From contig CAAEBW010000081.1 of assembly GCA_900754145.1 (NCBI GenBank), forward strand, positions 1 to 6,559: 6,559 nucleotides of DNA, read 5' to 3'. The notes below the pieces were generated by a model. It ran no database searches. It was not told the DNA's origin and worked only from the letters and a program-made list of their open reading frames with translations. Positions within the stretch are counted from its first letter, which is position 1, and the number at the start of each line of letters is the position of its first letter. The stretch comes from Clostridia bacterium. Its GTDB lineage: Bacteria; Bacillota; Clostridia; Oscillospirales; Acutalibacteraceae. Shown one piece after another: positions 6,413-6,559 of this stretch. A program made the translations under genes and the position numbers.

Positions 6413-6559
6413 ATGCTTTTCTTTGCCACCACTATTGACGGACTGCAAATGGGGCTTTGCTTTGCGGTCTTAGCGCTGGGAGTTTATATATCCTATTCAA
6501 TTCTTGATTTCCCCGACCTATCGGTTGACGGACCCTTTCCGCTCGGCGGCGTTGTCTGC
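6413..6559 (+). CDS. trpY: ABC transporter permease, TrpY-like (3' end missing)
   Basis: The frame opens at the ATG at 6413, preceded by AAGGGA at 6399-6404, and stays open to the window end, giving 49 residues. The visible part holds a hydrophobic stretch, GLQMGLCFAVLALGVYISY, followed by ILDFPDLSVDGPFPLGG. That motif is characteristic of the BPD_transp_2-type permeases that pair with ABC_sub_bind binding proteins. The protein would be the membrane channel of the importer, with the ATPase (trpZ-like) expected downstream. It follows the binding-protein gene by 203 bp, most of it filled by the palindromic repeat. Bases 6354-6412 are A/T-rich, and I see no convincing separate promoter, so it is probably transcribed from the T-box promoter. 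Confidence 0.85.
   Translation, partial: MLFFATTIDGLQMGLCFAVLALGVYISYSILDFPDLSVDGPFPLGGVVC

Overview
The window looks like a chromosome segment of an anaerobic gut-type Clostridia (Oscillospiraceae/Ruminococcaceae-like). This is inferred from the moderate GC content, AGGAGG-type ribosome binding sites, a T-box leader, a radical-type acyl-CoA dehydratase activase-like gene pair, and a palindromic intergenic repeat of a kind I recall from gut Firmicutes genomes. All recognisable genes are on the + strand.

Layout. (1) Bases 2-415 hold the 3' part of a phosphoribosyltransferase gene, closed by an intrinsic terminator (419-456). (2) A promoter at about 507-535 drives a two-gene unit. The first gene is a 986-residue protein with two tandem BadF/HgdC-type ATPase domains, a four-cysteine linker and a DUF2229-like region. 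The second is a 439-residue HgdB/COG3581-like protein overlapping it by 14 bp. Together they correspond to the ~1,400-residue single-chain proteins I recall from many Clostridia, here divided into two. They are probably an ATP-driven low-potential electron-transfer system of unknown substrate. (3) A strong sigma-A-type promoter (4831-4859), whose -35 hexamer contains the upstream stop codon, drives a complete T-box leader (about 4880-5139). Its specifier codon reads UGG, so it should sense uncharged tRNA-Trp. (4) Past the T-box terminator come a previously unmarked 12-codon reading frame with a strong ribosome binding site and one Trp codon (5159-5197), a lipoprotein substrate-binding protein (trpX-like, 5235-6209), a 128-bp cruciform-forming repeat (6226-6353), and the start of an ABC permease gene (trpY-like, from 6413) cut by the window end.

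How it works together. The right half is a tryptophan-uptake operon of the trpXYZ type. When tryptophan is short, uncharged tRNA-Trp should stabilise the antiterminator and allow transcription into the binding protein and permease genes; the ATPase gene is expected beyond the window. The small Trp-containing frame and the structured repeat between trpX and trpY could add further control, but that is inference. The left half is functionally separate, although no terminator is visible between the dehydratase-like pair and the T-box, so the T-box terminator may also stop read-through from that pair.
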